64,000 bases of DNA from Chitinophaga skermanii (GCF_003259335.1 NZ_QLLL01000005.1:496001-560000), one strand, 5' to 3'. Numbered from the stretch's first letter, positions 33,929 through 44,279 are shown. Numbers and translations: made by a program. Notes: generated by a model from the sequence alone, not told the origin.

Positions 33929-36283
33929 ATGAAAATGTTAACAGCACATCCTAAAGTATTTGAAGATGAGGAACAAGTGATCGAAAGCCACGTTTCTTTT
34001 GAGCCTTTTATACGATTTATGAAAGAAAAGGCGGAAACTACGCCGGGGATACGCTCTTCATTCTACAACTACATTATTAAAAAATTCGAGAGCATGCCTT
34101 CATTACTGGGCTCGTTCGACGAAAACAGTGATTTAGTACAATACCAGGAATATTTAGACCTGTTAATTGCTACTTTATTTCCTGTTACCACCGACGAAGA
34201 GAACCGTGTGTATGGAGTAGGCGTGCCATATAAATATTCCATTTTCTACTATTCCGAAGGGTTTAAACAAATATTCGCCATCAACGATAACGAATTGAAA
34301 GCTGTTCCGGCAGGTATTTCGATCGAGAAAGTGAAACGTGACAAGTTGATTTGGTTGTATAAGTTGATCTTGGAAAGAGTGTATAATGCGCCGATCAACT
34401 TCGAGTCGGATGTATTGCAAACCGTTATTAACCCTGAAACAGGATTGAAGCGGTATGTGAAGGTGGATATCGACGCCCGTTTTGTTGACGTGAAGGTAAA
34501 AGGGAAATTACCCGAGATGGATTGTTCCAACTTCTGTTCAAAACCCTTCAAGGATAATAACTTGAAAACGTTGCAGGAAGTACTGCCGTTGGAGTTGTTT
34601 GCCTTGGAAGGATTCGTTATTTGGACAATTCAAGATGTAACGAAAGACGAGGTGGTTACCAACATCAAGAACATCGTACTGAACACCAATAAAGAAAACG
34701 AGGAGAAAAGTTATACGAAGCTCCGCGAAGGTTTACATACGCTTATTGAGCTACCAGATGTAAACATCAACTTGATGCCGTTTTTGAAGGTGAATGGTAA
34801 GTACGTGTTGGAAAACAACTTTGCCTACAATAGCATCATCTTGAATAATACGAAAGCAGATGCACAGTTGTACCAGCAGTTATTGAACTACCTTACGCAG
34901 AACCAGCAGCCGTTGGTGATTCCGAATGTGAATAGCGAAACGACGATGATGTATAGCTTTTTGAAGTATTTACCTTTTAAAGGTGTGAAGAGCTATATAT
35001 TGATCCCGGTACTGCACAACGGGGAGTTATTGGGTATTATTGAAATAGCGACTGGAACGGAAGGCGCTTTGGGTTGGCAAATCCTCACGAAGCTCCATGC
35101 CGCGTACAGCCTGTGTGCTATGATGTTACGACGCTCTTTGGAAATTAATACCGAGCGCATCAACGAGGTGATTAAACTGAAGTTTACAGCATTACAACCT
35201 GCTGTAGAATGGAAGTTTAACGAAGCAGCTTGGAACTTCTTGCATAAAGCCGATGAACCAGAAGGAGAGATTGAGCCCATTCAATTCACCAACGTATACC
35301 CATTATACGGTGCTGTGGATGTAAGGAACTCATCCGTGGAAAGAGGCAATGCTTTGAAAGAAGATTTGCGTGAACAGATGGAACTGATTGCCGGTACTTT
35401 GCAGAAAATCAGAACAGGTGATGGCCCTTATTTACCGTTGCTCGAGGAATTAGAGTATAAGAACAATATGCTTGTTCAATTCTTGCGTGATGATAACTTG
35501 GTAGCTGAAGAAGAAGCAAAGATCAATGATTTCTTTGATCATGAAATTGCACCTACGTTCCGTCATTTGTACGATGGTTATCCAGATTTGAAGCCTATTT
35601 TGGAAGATTACTTTACAGCAATCGATCCTAAAACAAGCCATATCTTCAATCACCGTAAATCGTACGAAGAAAGCTTACAACAAATTAACCATGTCATCAA
35701 CCAATACTTGGAAAAGGAAAGAGAAACGATTCAATTATCGTTCCCTTGCTACTTCGAGAAGTATAGAACCGATGGTGTGGAGTACAATATCTATATCGGT
35801 CAATCTATTTCACCCGATAAGAAATACGATGCCTTGTATTTGCGCAATCTTAGTTTGTGGCAATTAACGTCTATGGCGGCTATTGCTAAGTTGACGAATA
35901 AGCTGATGCCTACTTTACAAGTACCATTGCAAACCACGCAATTGATACTTGTGCACAGTAACCCCATTGATATTTCATTCAGAAAAGATGAAAGACGGTT
36001 TGATGTAGAAGGGGCATACAATATTCGTTACGAAATCATGAAGAAACGTATCGATAAAGTGCATATCAATGGCTCTACGGAACGTTTAACACAACCGGGC
36101 ACTATTGCACTTGTTTATTCTTATGCACGTGAAGCAGATGAATACTTAAAGTACATCAACTTCTTGCAAGACAAGAAAGTGTTGTTGCCAGGTGTTGAAA
36201 TGCTCGACTTGGAAGAGTTGCAAGGTATTAGTGGTTTAAAAGCTTTACGTGTTAAAGTGAATTTAGAAGATGATAAAAAATAA
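33929..36283 (+). CDS. Large GAF-domain protein of unknown function
   Basis: A 784-residue cytoplasmic protein. The clearest domain is a GAF-like region at about residues 300-410 (LVIPNVNSET, a central SYILIPVLHNGELLGIIEIATG strand pair, then a long helix). The N-terminal part (about 40-240) is acidic, alpha/beta and unassigned, and the C-terminal half is a long helical region with an EYNIYIGQSI beta segment. No kinase, cyclase or DNA-binding motif was seen. I recall proteins of this design in Bacteroidota but no function. It is monocistronic with its own promoter and a strong terminator, and a leader of about 100 bases. Confidence 0.75.
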   Translation: MKMLTAHPKVFEDEEQVIESHVSFEPFIRFMKEKAETTPGIRSSFYNYIIKKFESMPSLLGSFDENSDLVQYQEYLDLLIATLFPVTTDEENRVYGVGVPYKYSIFYYSEGFKQIFAINDNELKAVPAGISIEKVKRDKLIWLYKLILERVYNAPINFESDVLQTVINPETGLKRYVKVDIDARFVDVKVKGKLPEMDCSNFCSKPFKDNNLKTLQEVLPLELFALEGFVIWTIQDVTKDEVVTNIKNIVLNTNKENEEKSYTKLREGLHTLIELPDVNINLMPFLKVNGKYVLENNFAYNSIILNNTKADAQLYQQLLNYLTQNQQPLVIPNVNSETTMMYSFLKYLPFKGVKSYILIPVLHNGELLGIIEIATGTEGALGWQILTKLHAAYSLCAMMLRRSLEINTERINEVIKLKFTALQPAVEWKFNEAAWNFLHKADEPEGEIEPIQFTNVYPLYGAVDVRNSSVERGNALKEDLREQMELIAGTLQKIRTGDGPYLPLLEELEYKNNMLVQFLRDDNLVAEEEAKINDFFDHEIAPTFRHLYDGYPDLKPILEDYFTAIDPKTSHIFNHRKSYEESLQQINHVINQYLEKERETIQLSFPCYFEKYRTDGVEYNIYIGQSISPDKKYDALYLRNLSLWQLTSMAAIAKLTNKLMPTLQVPLQTTQLILVHSNPIDISFRKDERRFDVEGAYNIRYEIMKKRIDKVHINGSTERLTQPGTIALVYSYAREADEYLKYINFLQDKKVLLPGVEMLDLEELQGISGLKALRVKVNLEDDKK

Positions 36284-36310
36284 GGAATGAATTGATTTTA
36301 TACTCCTCAT

Positions 36311-36348
36311 AAAAAAAGCGGTCTCTACATAGTAAAGACCGCTTTTTT
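36311..36348. terminator. Bidirectional terminator
   Basis: AAAAAGCGGTCTCTAC and GTAAAGACCGCTTTTTT pair with one mismatch around a short loop, A tract on one side and T tract on the other, between convergent genes. Confidence 0.9.
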
Positions 36349-36366
36349 GTTTTGTTGATATGTCAA

Positions 36367-39300
36367 TTAAAACTTAAATCCGAACGTAATATAAGGTAAG
36401 GTGCCTTCTTTAGAATGGCCTAATACCGCTGTAAGTACGAATAAATTCACAGGCGTTACATAGATACCACCGCCATAGCCGTCGTGCCATACACCAGATT
36501 TTTCACCGGGTTGCCATACACGGCCAACATCGTTAAAAGCAATAATACCCACGCTGCCAGGAATAATATACGTAGCAAAGTCGAACAGTTTAGCACGTAC
36601 TTCCATGTTATTGTACACCATGCTTTCGCCGGCAAAGCGGTAGTTGCGGTAACCGCGTAAGTTGGTATTGCCACCTAGGCTCATTGCTTGAAAGAATTCT
36701 GGGTTGCCCCAAGTAGTACCACCGCCGAAGCGCGCTACTAATACTACGGAAGCAGGATCACTGAAACTCATGTAGATACTCATATCTGATTTGAGTTGCA
36801 AAAGATCGCGGCTATTGTGGTTGAGACCTAAGTTACCTTGTAGTGAGGTTGACCAAATTACACCACGAGATGGGAGAATTGGGTTGTTCCTTGTATCTAC
36901 AGTAGCAACGAGGCGACCGCCGGCATAATATTTATCGCGGAAGATGCTGGTGCTATCAAGACCGTTTTGGGAGAAATTAGTCACGAAGCGATCATCGTTT
37001 TCGTCTTTATCCAGTGCATAGTTCTCGAACGTTGGACCAAATGCAAGGTTGAATTTAGGACCGAAATCGTGGCGGAGTAAAGCTTGGAATGTGTAGATAT
37101 TGAAGCGTGCCCGGTAATAACGAATAGCGGGATCACTGATCTCTTTATTGTATTCGGTTTCGTTACCGAAGCCAAAGAAGTTGATCGTATTATGTGGTGC
37201 ACGTGCACGGGCCATAATTTCCAAATCGTTCTTCCCGATTAAATCGGTGAAAATACCTTCGTAGCGGAAGTTATAGGCTTTCGTCGCTAAGGCATGCGTG
37301 GCCGTTAAAGTGTGCTTCACTTTGAACGGCGATTTTCTAAAGCCTTGTTTCGTGATTTGGATACCTAAACCCAAGCTCAAACCATCGTCTAAATTATATC
37401 CTGCAGCCGCTAATGGCATTATTTTATCGTATTGGAATGCTTTACGATCGTAGGCAATAATATCGGCTTTATTAGAGCGGAATAGCTTTTCGTTATTATT
37501 AATCGCGAAGCTATCTGCAGGTGATTTTAAGTCGTATATTTTGATCTTCTTACCACGGTGTATAGTGGAAGAATCTATGTATGTGTCTTTTCCTGCACCC
37601 CCAATAACGCGGATTTGAATAGGCAAGCGGTGGTCGCCTTTCATGGTATACACATCTTCTCCACCTAAGCCGTAAATACGAATTTCTTTCGTGTGTTTAG
37701 CATCGAATACGCGGGAATAGAGGTTTTGTTGTACTTCACCTTTCTTGCTGATTTTATAGCTGTTTACGCCTACTTTTCCATCTCCCAATTTTTCGATAAC
37801 GAACAGTTCGTTTTTCGCTGTACCGGTTACATCTACTTGTTTGGCGAGGAAACGATAGTATTTCATCATGGTAGATTCGTAGGTAGAGCGGCGCGCTTTC
37901 AAGGTTTCGGCGATGCGGCCGTTGTCTATTTTTTGAATAGGTTCGGGCAGGTGCTTAACAGCATTGTCGATCGCGGTGTCGGTCATAGTAAGGAGGAAGT
38001 CGTGGGATTTCGTTTTCCACGTTTGTTCATCCAAGCTATTAAGGAATGAGCGATCGAAGTATTTCGCGTTATTATTGAAGCCGATGATGTCGACGAAGTA
38101 TTTACGGAAGCCTTGGATATTAGGTAATAACCAGCGTCTTGCTGCTGCTCTTGGGATAAAGCCTTCGTTGATAAAGAAAGCTTGATCGCGATCGCGTGGA
38201 ACGGGGTAGAAGGTGCGCGTTTTCTCCTTCTTGTTTTTAACATCGTACCAACGCCATTGATCGTCGTGTCGATCCCAATCGGAGATATACATATCGAACA
38301 AGCGGGCTTGCAGGGTAGCATGTTGATCGATGGAGTTATCGTTATCGCCGAGATAGTTGTCGAGCATTTTTTCCGTGTTGTAGGTTTTGCCATACTTCAC
38401 GGGTTCCCGTTCTTCGAAGAGGTACATTTGATCGCCGAAGAACTGTTGGTATACGCCTAGGGCAGTATCTTTCGGTAAGTATACAAAGCTGGGGTTTGTA
38501 TGCGGTACGCCGGCCACTTCTGCCAATTGTGCTACTACGAGCGGGGCATAAGGGTTGGCGGCGGAGATTTGATCTTGCACTACATCTTTCGCGAATGTTT
38601 CGCGAAGTTCTGCAGGAATGGCTGCTGTAGGATCTTTTTGCATAGAACGCAGAACGTACTCATCGCCTGTTTTATTGTTTTCTAAGCGAAGCGAGCGGGT
38701 TTGTTGACCACCGCCTCGTTTGATAATGCTGAAGTCGCGTTTGTGCAGGTCGAAAATGGGGATTTTTAAAGGTTGTGCCCATTCTCTCCGGTAGTTTTCG
38801 CCCAGAAGCCAACGGTGGAAGTTGGAGATGGGCAGGTATTGTGTATCTGCGGCGATGGTTAGCGAGTCGCCTTCTATTTTCCTAGACGCTAAAGAACTGC
38901 GTACCGGGATGTGATCCGGTAATTGGAACATTTGTTTGGCGAACATCACCGTATCTTGTCCTGCGTTGAAATAGCGAACACGTACGCTACCATCTTCCAA
39001 TTGTTCTAGGGCGGTGAAGCCGTGTACTTTTGAGGCAAATTGGGATTTCTTGCCTTGTTTTACACGGGTATCTTTTGCGCCGCTACCGCTAACAATGTAG
39101 TGGCGACCAGCATCTTCGATATATTGCAACGTATGTTCATGGCCTGCCACAAATACAGTGGGAACATCTTTGGGTAAAGCATTTTCCACCCCTTTAATTA
39201 ATTTTTGATAGAGCGGGTGAGGGATATCTTCTTTTGTGCCAAATACACCGCGGGTAACGGGGTATACTGACCCGATAACAGGTAACGGCAAATATAACCA

Positions 39301-40017
39301 AGGCTTCAGATCTGTTAAGGGAAAAATGTGTTGTTTAAGGGTATAGTAACCACCGTGCGGGCCGTAGCTTCTGAACGGGTGGTGCGCGGCAAAAACAACC
39401 ATTTTATGTGGATAACGGGCCGCCATTTCGCTCACCGAGAGGATGACATCTTCCGGGGTTTTGCAATCGCATCCCGAGGTGCGATCGGGCTTATCGTAAG
39501 GGAAAAGCCACCATTCTGTATCCATCACAATCAGCAAGATATCATCGCCAATCATGTAAGCTACAGGGCCGGGGCAACCATCCTTCGGTTGGAATTCCAC
39601 GTTGGGAAGGTGTAATGAATCGACATATTGTTGTTGGCGACGGATTTGATCCCAGCCGCCGGGTTTGGATTTATTCCAGTCGTGGTTACCGGGTACGAAA
39701 ATACCTTTGGCTTTTCCGCCTTTGAGGAGGGAAACTTGGTAATCGAGGATTTCCTTCGCCTTTGGATATTTGCGGGAGAAGGAATCGGGTACGCCGCGAG
39801 GGTATACGTTATCGCCGAGGAATAGAACGGTATTGGTAGTATCGTTCATATCGAACGTACGTTTAATAGCGTCTATTACGGGGTTTACATCTTCGTGTAC
39901 TTCGCCGGCATCGCCTATTAAGATGATGCGTTGTTTGACTTTGTTATGTTGTTGTGCCGTGGCTGCGTTATAGGATAAAAGCAGGGCTAGGGCACATAGG
40001 ATTGGTTGGAGTTTCAT
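36367..40017 (-). CDS. Metallophosphatase / kinase-like / Omp85-type barrel fusion
   Basis: A 1216-residue exported protein. Signal peptide (1-21). Residues about 28-330 form a calcineurin-like phosphoesterase with all signature blocks: IGDAG, GDNVYPRG, GNHDWN, AAHHP and AGHEHTLQ. A middle part (about 415-760) has features of an atypical kinase fold: YVLRSMQKD (possible nucleotide lysine), a DMYISDWDRHDDQW catalytic-loop-like stretch and PVPRDRDQAF (possible metal aspartates). Residues about 880-1216 read as a BamA/TamA-type beta-barrel (bacterial surface antigen): alternating strands, GGNTNLRGYRNYRFAG motif and a terminal phenylalanine. It should be anchored in the outer membrane with the enzymatic parts in the periplasm. 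It is 4 bases after a lipoprotein gene. Confidence 0.8.
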   Translation of the reverse strand: MKLQPILCALALLLSYNAATAQQHNKVKQRIILIGDAGEVHEDVNPVIDAIKRTFDMNDTTNTVLFLGDNVYPRGVPDSFSRKYPKAKEILDYQVSLLKGGKAKGIFVPGNHDWNKSKPGGWDQIRRQQQYVDSLHLPNVEFQPKDGCPGPVAYMIGDDILLIVMDTEWWLFPYDKPDRTSGCDCKTPEDVILSVSEMAARYPHKMVVFAAHHPFRSYGPHGGYYTLKQHIFPLTDLKPWLYLPLPVIGSVYPVTRGVFGTKEDIPHPLYQKLIKGVENALPKDVPTVFVAGHEHTLQYIEDAGRHYIVSGSGAKDTRVKQGKKSQFASKVHGFTALEQLEDGSVRVRYFNAGQDTVMFAKQMFQLPDHIPVRSSLASRKIEGDSLTIAADTQYLPISNFHRWLLGENYRREWAQPLKIPIFDLHKRDFSIIKRGGGQQTRSLRLENNKTGDEYVLRSMQKDPTAAIPAELRETFAKDVVQDQISAANPYAPLVVAQLAEVAGVPHTNPSFVYLPKDTALGVYQQFFGDQMYLFEEREPVKYGKTYNTEKMLDNYLGDNDNSIDQHATLQARLFDMYISDWDRHDDQWRWYDVKNKKEKTRTFYPVPRDRDQAFFINEGFIPRAAARRWLLPNIQGFRKYFVDIIGFNNNAKYFDRSFLNSLDEQTWKTKSHDFLLTMTDTAIDNAVKHLPEPIQKIDNGRIAETLKARRSTYESTMMKYYRFLAKQVDVTGTAKNELFVIEKLGDGKVGVNSYKISKKGEVQQNLYSRVFDAKHTKEIRIYGLGGEDVYTMKGDHRLPIQIRVIGGAGKDTYIDSSTIHRGKKIKIYDLKSPADSFAINNNEKLFRSNKADIIAYDRKAFQYDKIMPLAAAGYNLDDGLSLGLGIQITKQGFRKSPFKVKHTLTATHALATKAYNFRYEGIFTDLIGKNDLEIMARARAPHNTINFFGFGNETEYNKEISDPAIRYYRARFNIYTFQALLRHDFGPKFNLAFGPTFENYALDKDENDDRFVTNFSQNGLDSTSIFRDKYYAGGRLVATVDTRNNPILPSRGVIWSTSLQGNLGLNHNSRDLLQLKSDMSIYMSFSDPASVVLVARFGGGTTWGNPEFFQAMSLGGNTNLRGYRNYRFAGESMVYNNMEVRAKLFDFATYIIPGSVGIIAFNDVGRVWQPGEKSGVWHDGYGGGIYVTPVNLFVLTAVLGHSKEGTLPYITFGFKF

Positions 40018-40021
40018 ATGC

Positions 40022-40870
40022 CTATCGTGAAGGGTGATAAGTAAATTTTAAAATATTGGCCATCGTTTCTTCTGTTGCTTCGTTCGAAATATACATATCG
40101 CCGTTCGGGGCAAACGTAATGCCTTCGGGCTGTTTGAAGTTTTTGCCACGTAAGTGATATACCTCTTGTACATTCCCTTGGAAATCCATGATCACCAATA
40201 ACCTATTTAAAGAGGCCACTACATACACCCGCTTTTCTATAGGGTGAACGGCAGCCGCTGAAGGGCGGAAGTTCTTGAATTGATAGTCACCTATGCGTGA
40301 AATTTCTTTGGTAGATATACGAAAACCATCCGTTTCTTCGTATTGATAGGTTTCGAGGTTGAAACGGTAGGTGGAAGTATGGCTTTTACCTTTATCGGCC
40401 TCGCAGTTCTTACAGAGTAAAACAATTGCCTTGCCGGTACTGTCGAGGTATGCCGCTTCGAATTCATTCTTGCCTTTGTGGGGGAAATGGTACTCGGTAG
40501 AGGAGGTACTATCGGTGAATAGGTTGTGTACTTGGTATAATTTACCATTGCTTTTCACCACGAACCAATCTTTACCGGCTAATAACATTTCTTCATAATC
40601 GCCGCTTTTGGCGAATTTCCAGAAGCGATACGGGCGGTCGGTATCGAGAATTACTTCGTAAATACGGCCTTCTTCGTCGTTATGTCCAATGAAATGCCCG
40701 TTATAGTAAACTAACCCGGAAATTTCTTGCATAGATTCGCGGATGGTATAGCGAGTGGGTTTAGCAAGGTCGTATCCCTTGGGGGAATGGTATTTTCGCT
40801 GATCTTTGTCGTATGAAGCCTGGCAAGATAGCATGAGCAATAGAAAGCAGTAAATAAGTGCAACTCTCAT
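40022..40870 (-). CDS. SdiA-regulated/YjiK-like lipoprotein
   Basis: A 282-residue lipoprotein: hydrophobic leader with lipobox LMLSC (C16). The mature part has beta-propeller features of the SdiA-regulated (YjiK, PF06977) family: MQEISGLVYYNGHFIGHNDEEGRIYEV near the start, FEAAYLD in the middle and QPEGITFAPNGDMYISNE near the end, which are the blade motifs that carry Ca2+-type acidic residues. The function of the family is not settled. It lies 4 bases upstream of the metallophosphatase-barrel gene, so both are likely made together at the outer membrane. Confidence 0.82.
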   Translation of the reverse strand: MRVALIYCFLLLMLSCQASYDKDQRKYHSPKGYDLAKPTRYTIRESMQEISGLVYYNGHFIGHNDEEGRIYEVILDTDRPYRFWKFAKSGDYEEMLLAGKDWFVVKSNGKLYQVHNLFTDSTSSTEYHFPHKGKNEFEAAYLDSTGKAIVLLCKNCEADKGKSHTSTYRFNLETYQYEETDGFRISTKEISRIGDYQFKNFRPSAAAVHPIEKRVYVVASLNRLLVIMDFQGNVQEVYHLRGKNFKQPEGITFAPNGDMYISNEATEETMANILKFTYHPSR

Positions 40871-40950
40871 GAGTTATAATTTGTTAAATAAAATTAATTC
40901 AAAAATTGGGTAAATTGCTGATTCACCCGGTGTACATTTAATAGAATCTT

Positions 40951-42189
40951 ATGGAAATAACATCCATCGTAAACGCGGCGCAAACTTATGTTACGCAACA
41001 GTTCCAGGCAAATCCGAGCCCGGCGCTTACTTATCACAATCTTTTGCACACACAACAAGTAGTAGACGCGGCTTCGAAGATGGTAGCTTATTACCGCCTC
41101 ACGGAAGAGCAGATGATGATCGTAATGGTGGCGGCTTGGTTTCATGATATTGGTTATGTTATTGGCGTTCCGGCCGAACATGAAAGTGTAGGCGCTGCAG
41201 AGGCCAAAAAATTCATGCTTGCTCAAAACGTTTCCGAAACCCTCGCCGATCAAGTAGCCGGTTGTATTTTAGCTACCCGCATCCCGCAATCTCCCAACAA
41301 CCTATTGGAACAAATTGTTTGCGATGCCGACCTTTCCCATTTCGGATCGAAAGACTTTAAAGAACGAAATAAGCTGTTACACAAGGAAATAGAATTGCGT
41401 ACGGGTAAAGAAATCCCAGGCATTCAATGGACCCAAGGTTCCATTACTTTCCTCGAATCTACTTCTTTTCATACGGCCTATGCACAAACATTGTACCGTC
41501 AACAGAAAGAAGAGAACTTACAGAAGCTAAAAAGTAGGCTTCATAAAAAAGAAGCGGAGCAAATAGAGGAAGCACAACGTGCCGAGAAGAAAGCAAAAGT
41601 GGCGGCTGTAGAAGAAGTGAAAGACAAGAAAAAAGAAGAGAAAGAGAAAAAGCCAGAGCGTGGTATTGAAACCATGTTCCGTACTACCAGTACAAACCAC
41701 ATCCGGCTTAGCTCTATGGCCGATAGCAAAGCGAACATCATGATTACGGTAAATTCGCTCATTATCTCCTTAATGTTATCGATCCTATTCCGTAGACTAG
41801 AAGACAACCCGAACCTCACCATTCCAACCATGATATTTTTAGTGTCGAGCGTGGTTACGATCATCTTTGCCGTTTTGGCAACAAGACCCAACATTACGTC
41901 AGGTCGTTTTACAAAAGATGACATCATGAAGAAGCAGGCGAACTTGCTTTTCTTCGGGAACTTCCACCAGATGAGTTTTGATGAGTATGAAGAGGGGATG
42001 GAAATGATTATGAGCAAAGGGGAGTATTTGTATAGCAATATGACATTGGATGTATACCATTTGGGTGTTGTATTGGGTAGGAAATATAAGCTGTTGCGGA
42101 TTTCCTACAATACATTCATGTTCGGTATTATTATTTCGGTGATCGCTTTCGTGGTAGCCATTTTATTTTTCCCTAACAATCCACAGTAA
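40951..42189 (+). CDS. HD phosphohydrolase fused to a PycTM-like (DUF5706) membrane domain
   Basis: A 412-residue fusion. Residues 20-175 form an HD phosphohydrolase: H33, H65-D66 (WFHDIGY) and D127 (VCDADLSHFG). A lysine/glutamate-rich coiled coil follows (about 183-238). Residues 240-410 match what I know as DUF5706, renamed PycTM after the effector of Pycsar anti-phage systems: IRLSSMADSKANIMITVNSL leading into a membrane helix pair (about 262-282, 294-312) and a last helix (about 390-408). HD domains hydrolyse nucleotides or phosphoesters, so a nucleotide-sensing membrane protein is likely. No cyclase gene is adjacent. Its stop codon overlaps the ppk1 start by one base. Confidence 0.82.
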   Translation: MEITSIVNAAQTYVTQQFQANPSPALTYHNLLHTQQVVDAASKMVAYYRLTEEQMMIVMVAAWFHDIGYVIGVPAEHESVGAAEAKKFMLAQNVSETLADQVAGCILATRIPQSPNNLLEQIVCDADLSHFGSKDFKERNKLLHKEIELRTGKEIPGIQWTQGSITFLESTSFHTAYAQTLYRQQKEENLQKLKSRLHKKEAEQIEEAQRAEKKAKVAAVEEVKDKKKEEKEKKPERGIETMFRTTSTNHIRLSSMADSKANIMITVNSLIISLMLSILFRRLEDNPNLTIPTMIFLVSSVVTIIFAVLATRPNITSGRFTKDDIMKKQANLLFFGNFHQMSFDEYEEGMEMIMSKGEYLYSNMTLDVYHLGVVLGRKYKLLRISYNTFMFGIIISVIAFVVAILFFPNNPQ

Positions 42190-44267
42190 TGCTATCAACT
42201 CGTACTGACGCGAATGAACAAGTGCTAAGCGGGAAACGATATTGCGACCGGGATTTGAGCTGGTTGTCGTTTAATTACCTCGTATTAAAAATGGCTGGAA
42301 GGCAAGAAGTGCCTTTATATGAAAGGATAAAATTCTTATCAATATTCTCATCAAACCTCGACGAATTTTACCGTGTACGTATCTCTGCATTGTTAGCAGT
42401 GAATGCAATAGGCGATGATTCGGACTTGGAAGCCATTCAATTACTGAAAGATATTCAAACAGAAATCGCGCGCCAGCAGCAGGTATTTGGTGATATTTTA
42501 AGAAACCAATTACGCCCCTTGCTAGAAGAAAAGAACGTGCATCTTTACTTCGCGGAGGAGTTAATGCCGGCACACCAAGCAGCTGCGAAATCTTATTTTT
42601 TCAATACTGTATTAGGGTTTTTAAAACCCATGTGGCTTGATCCACAACGTAGCGGCGAGTTATTTCTAGAGAATAATACCCTCTACTTCGCGGTAGCGCT
42701 ACAACCCAACCAAGGCGGGCACGAACAATATGTGATCGTTAACATTCCTTCCACCAATTTGCCACGATTCACCGTGCAACATACCGATGGTAATATGCAC
42801 ATCCTTTGGTTGGATGACATTGTGCGTACACACTTGCCAAAGATATTCCCCGGTTACAAGGTAAATGGATGTTATGCTGTGAAGTTGACACGTAACGCGG
42901 AAATTGATTTATATGATTTCCCGGGCGATTTATTGGAGCAAGTGGAAGAATTAATTGTACAACGTGAATTAGGATTGCCTACTCGCTTTTTGTATGATGC
43001 GCAGATGCCGGAGAATATGCTGCAAGCATTGGCCTTGTATTTCCACATTCTTCCCCAAGAAATGGTGGCCGGTGGGCATTACCATAATTTAAAAGACCTA
43101 AACGATTTGCCTTTACCGCTGAAAGCGGAAGGCTTGTTGTATGAAAAATGGCCTGCGCAGCCGGTTCCACAGGTGGAATCGAGTGATGGGCTGTTAGATA
43201 CTTTGTTACAGCAAGATGTGTTGTTACACACACCCTACCATAGTTATAACCCAGTATTACGTTTCTTCAACGAAGCAGCGACCGATCCTAATGTAACAGA
43301 GATTTACGTTACACTTTACCGCGTAGCTTCGGGTTCGCAGATTGTGCAATCTTTGATTAGCGCTGCGCGTAACGGGAAACAAGTAACGGTGCTGGTGGAG
43401 CTGAAAGCTCGGTTCGACGAAGCGAATAATATTCGTTGGGCGAAGCGTATGAAGGAAGCCGGGGTAAAAATAATCTACAGTATTCCTGGTTTGAAAGTAC
43501 ATGCGAAAATAGCCTTGGTGAAGCGGAAGAAAGGTTGGCAACATGAGTACTTTGCTTTATTGGCCACCGGTAATTTGAATGAAACGACCGCAAGATTTTA
43601 TACTGATCATATTCTATTGACTTCGCATGCTACGATAACGCAGGAAATGGAATTACTTTTCATGTACTTGCAAACAAGGGAGAGTCCGCGTGATTATCAC
43701 TTCATTCCATTTAAAGAATTGATAGTAGCGCAATTTAACATGGTGGAGCGATTTGAAGGATTGATTGACCGGGAAATAGCACATGTACAAGCAGGTAGGA
43801 AAGGGCATATTATCATTAAGCTGAATAATTTACAGGAGCGGAAAATGATTGATAAGCTATACGAGGCTGCAGATGCAGGTGTACGAGTGGAGCTGATAGT
43901 AAGGAGTATTTGCTGCATATTACCGGGTTATTCGCCTAATTTAACCGTGCATCGTTTGGTGGATCGTTATTTAGAGCATGGCCGCGTGTTTTGGTTTGCG
44001 AATAATGGGGGAGAGGAAATGTATTTAGGATCGGCAGATTGGATGTCGCGTAACTTGTACCATAGGATAGAAGTTTGTTTCCAATTGCACAACCCGGCAT
44101 TCATACAGCAAATGAAGGACATGCTGCATTTACAACTAGCAGATAATACAAACGCGGTGATATTGGATAACGACTTAATTAACCAGCCAATCGCTCATAC
44201 GCAAGGAGAACCGTTAGTAAACGCGCAATTGGGTATGTTCCAATATGTGCGTAACTTAAATACATAA
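42189..44267 (+). CDS. ppk: Polyphosphate kinase 1
   Basis: A 692-residue PPK1 that polymerises ATP gamma-phosphate into polyphosphate, reversibly. N domain start RDLSWLSFNYLVLKMA, head domain, then the phospholipase-D-like catalytic part: phosphohistidine H438 in KVHAKIALVKR and the second histidine region in VHRLVDRYLEHGRVFWF, followed by LGSADWMSRNLYHRIEV. Length is normal. Its ATG shares a base with the stop of the HD-PycTM-like gene (TAATG), indicating translational coupling. A thioredoxin-like gene follows after 12 bases. Confidence 0.95.
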   Translation: MLSTRTDANEQVLSGKRYCDRDLSWLSFNYLVLKMAGRQEVPLYERIKFLSIFSSNLDEFYRVRISALLAVNAIGDDSDLEAIQLLKDIQTEIARQQQVFGDILRNQLRPLLEEKNVHLYFAEELMPAHQAAAKSYFFNTVLGFLKPMWLDPQRSGELFLENNTLYFAVALQPNQGGHEQYVIVNIPSTNLPRFTVQHTDGNMHILWLDDIVRTHLPKIFPGYKVNGCYAVKLTRNAEIDLYDFPGDLLEQVEELIVQRELGLPTRFLYDAQMPENMLQALALYFHILPQEMVAGGHYHNLKDLNDLPLPLKAEGLLYEKWPAQPVPQVESSDGLLDTLLQQDVLLHTPYHSYNPVLRFFNEAATDPNVTEIYVTLYRVASGSQIVQSLISAARNGKQVTVLVELKARFDEANNIRWAKRMKEAGVKIIYSIPGLKVHAKIALVKRKKGWQHEYFALLATGNLNETTARFYTDHILLTSHATITQEMELLFMYLQTRESPRDYHFIPFKELIVAQFNMVERFEGLIDREIAHVQAGRKGHIIIKLNNLQERKMIDKLYEAADAGVRVELIVRSICCILPGYSPNLTVHRLVDRYLEHGRVFWFANNGGEEMYLGSADWMSRNLYHRIEVCFQLHNPAFIQQMKDMLHLQLADNTNAVILDNDLINQPIAHTQGEPLVNAQLGMFQYVRNLNT

Positions 44268-44279
44268 ACATCATTAGCC

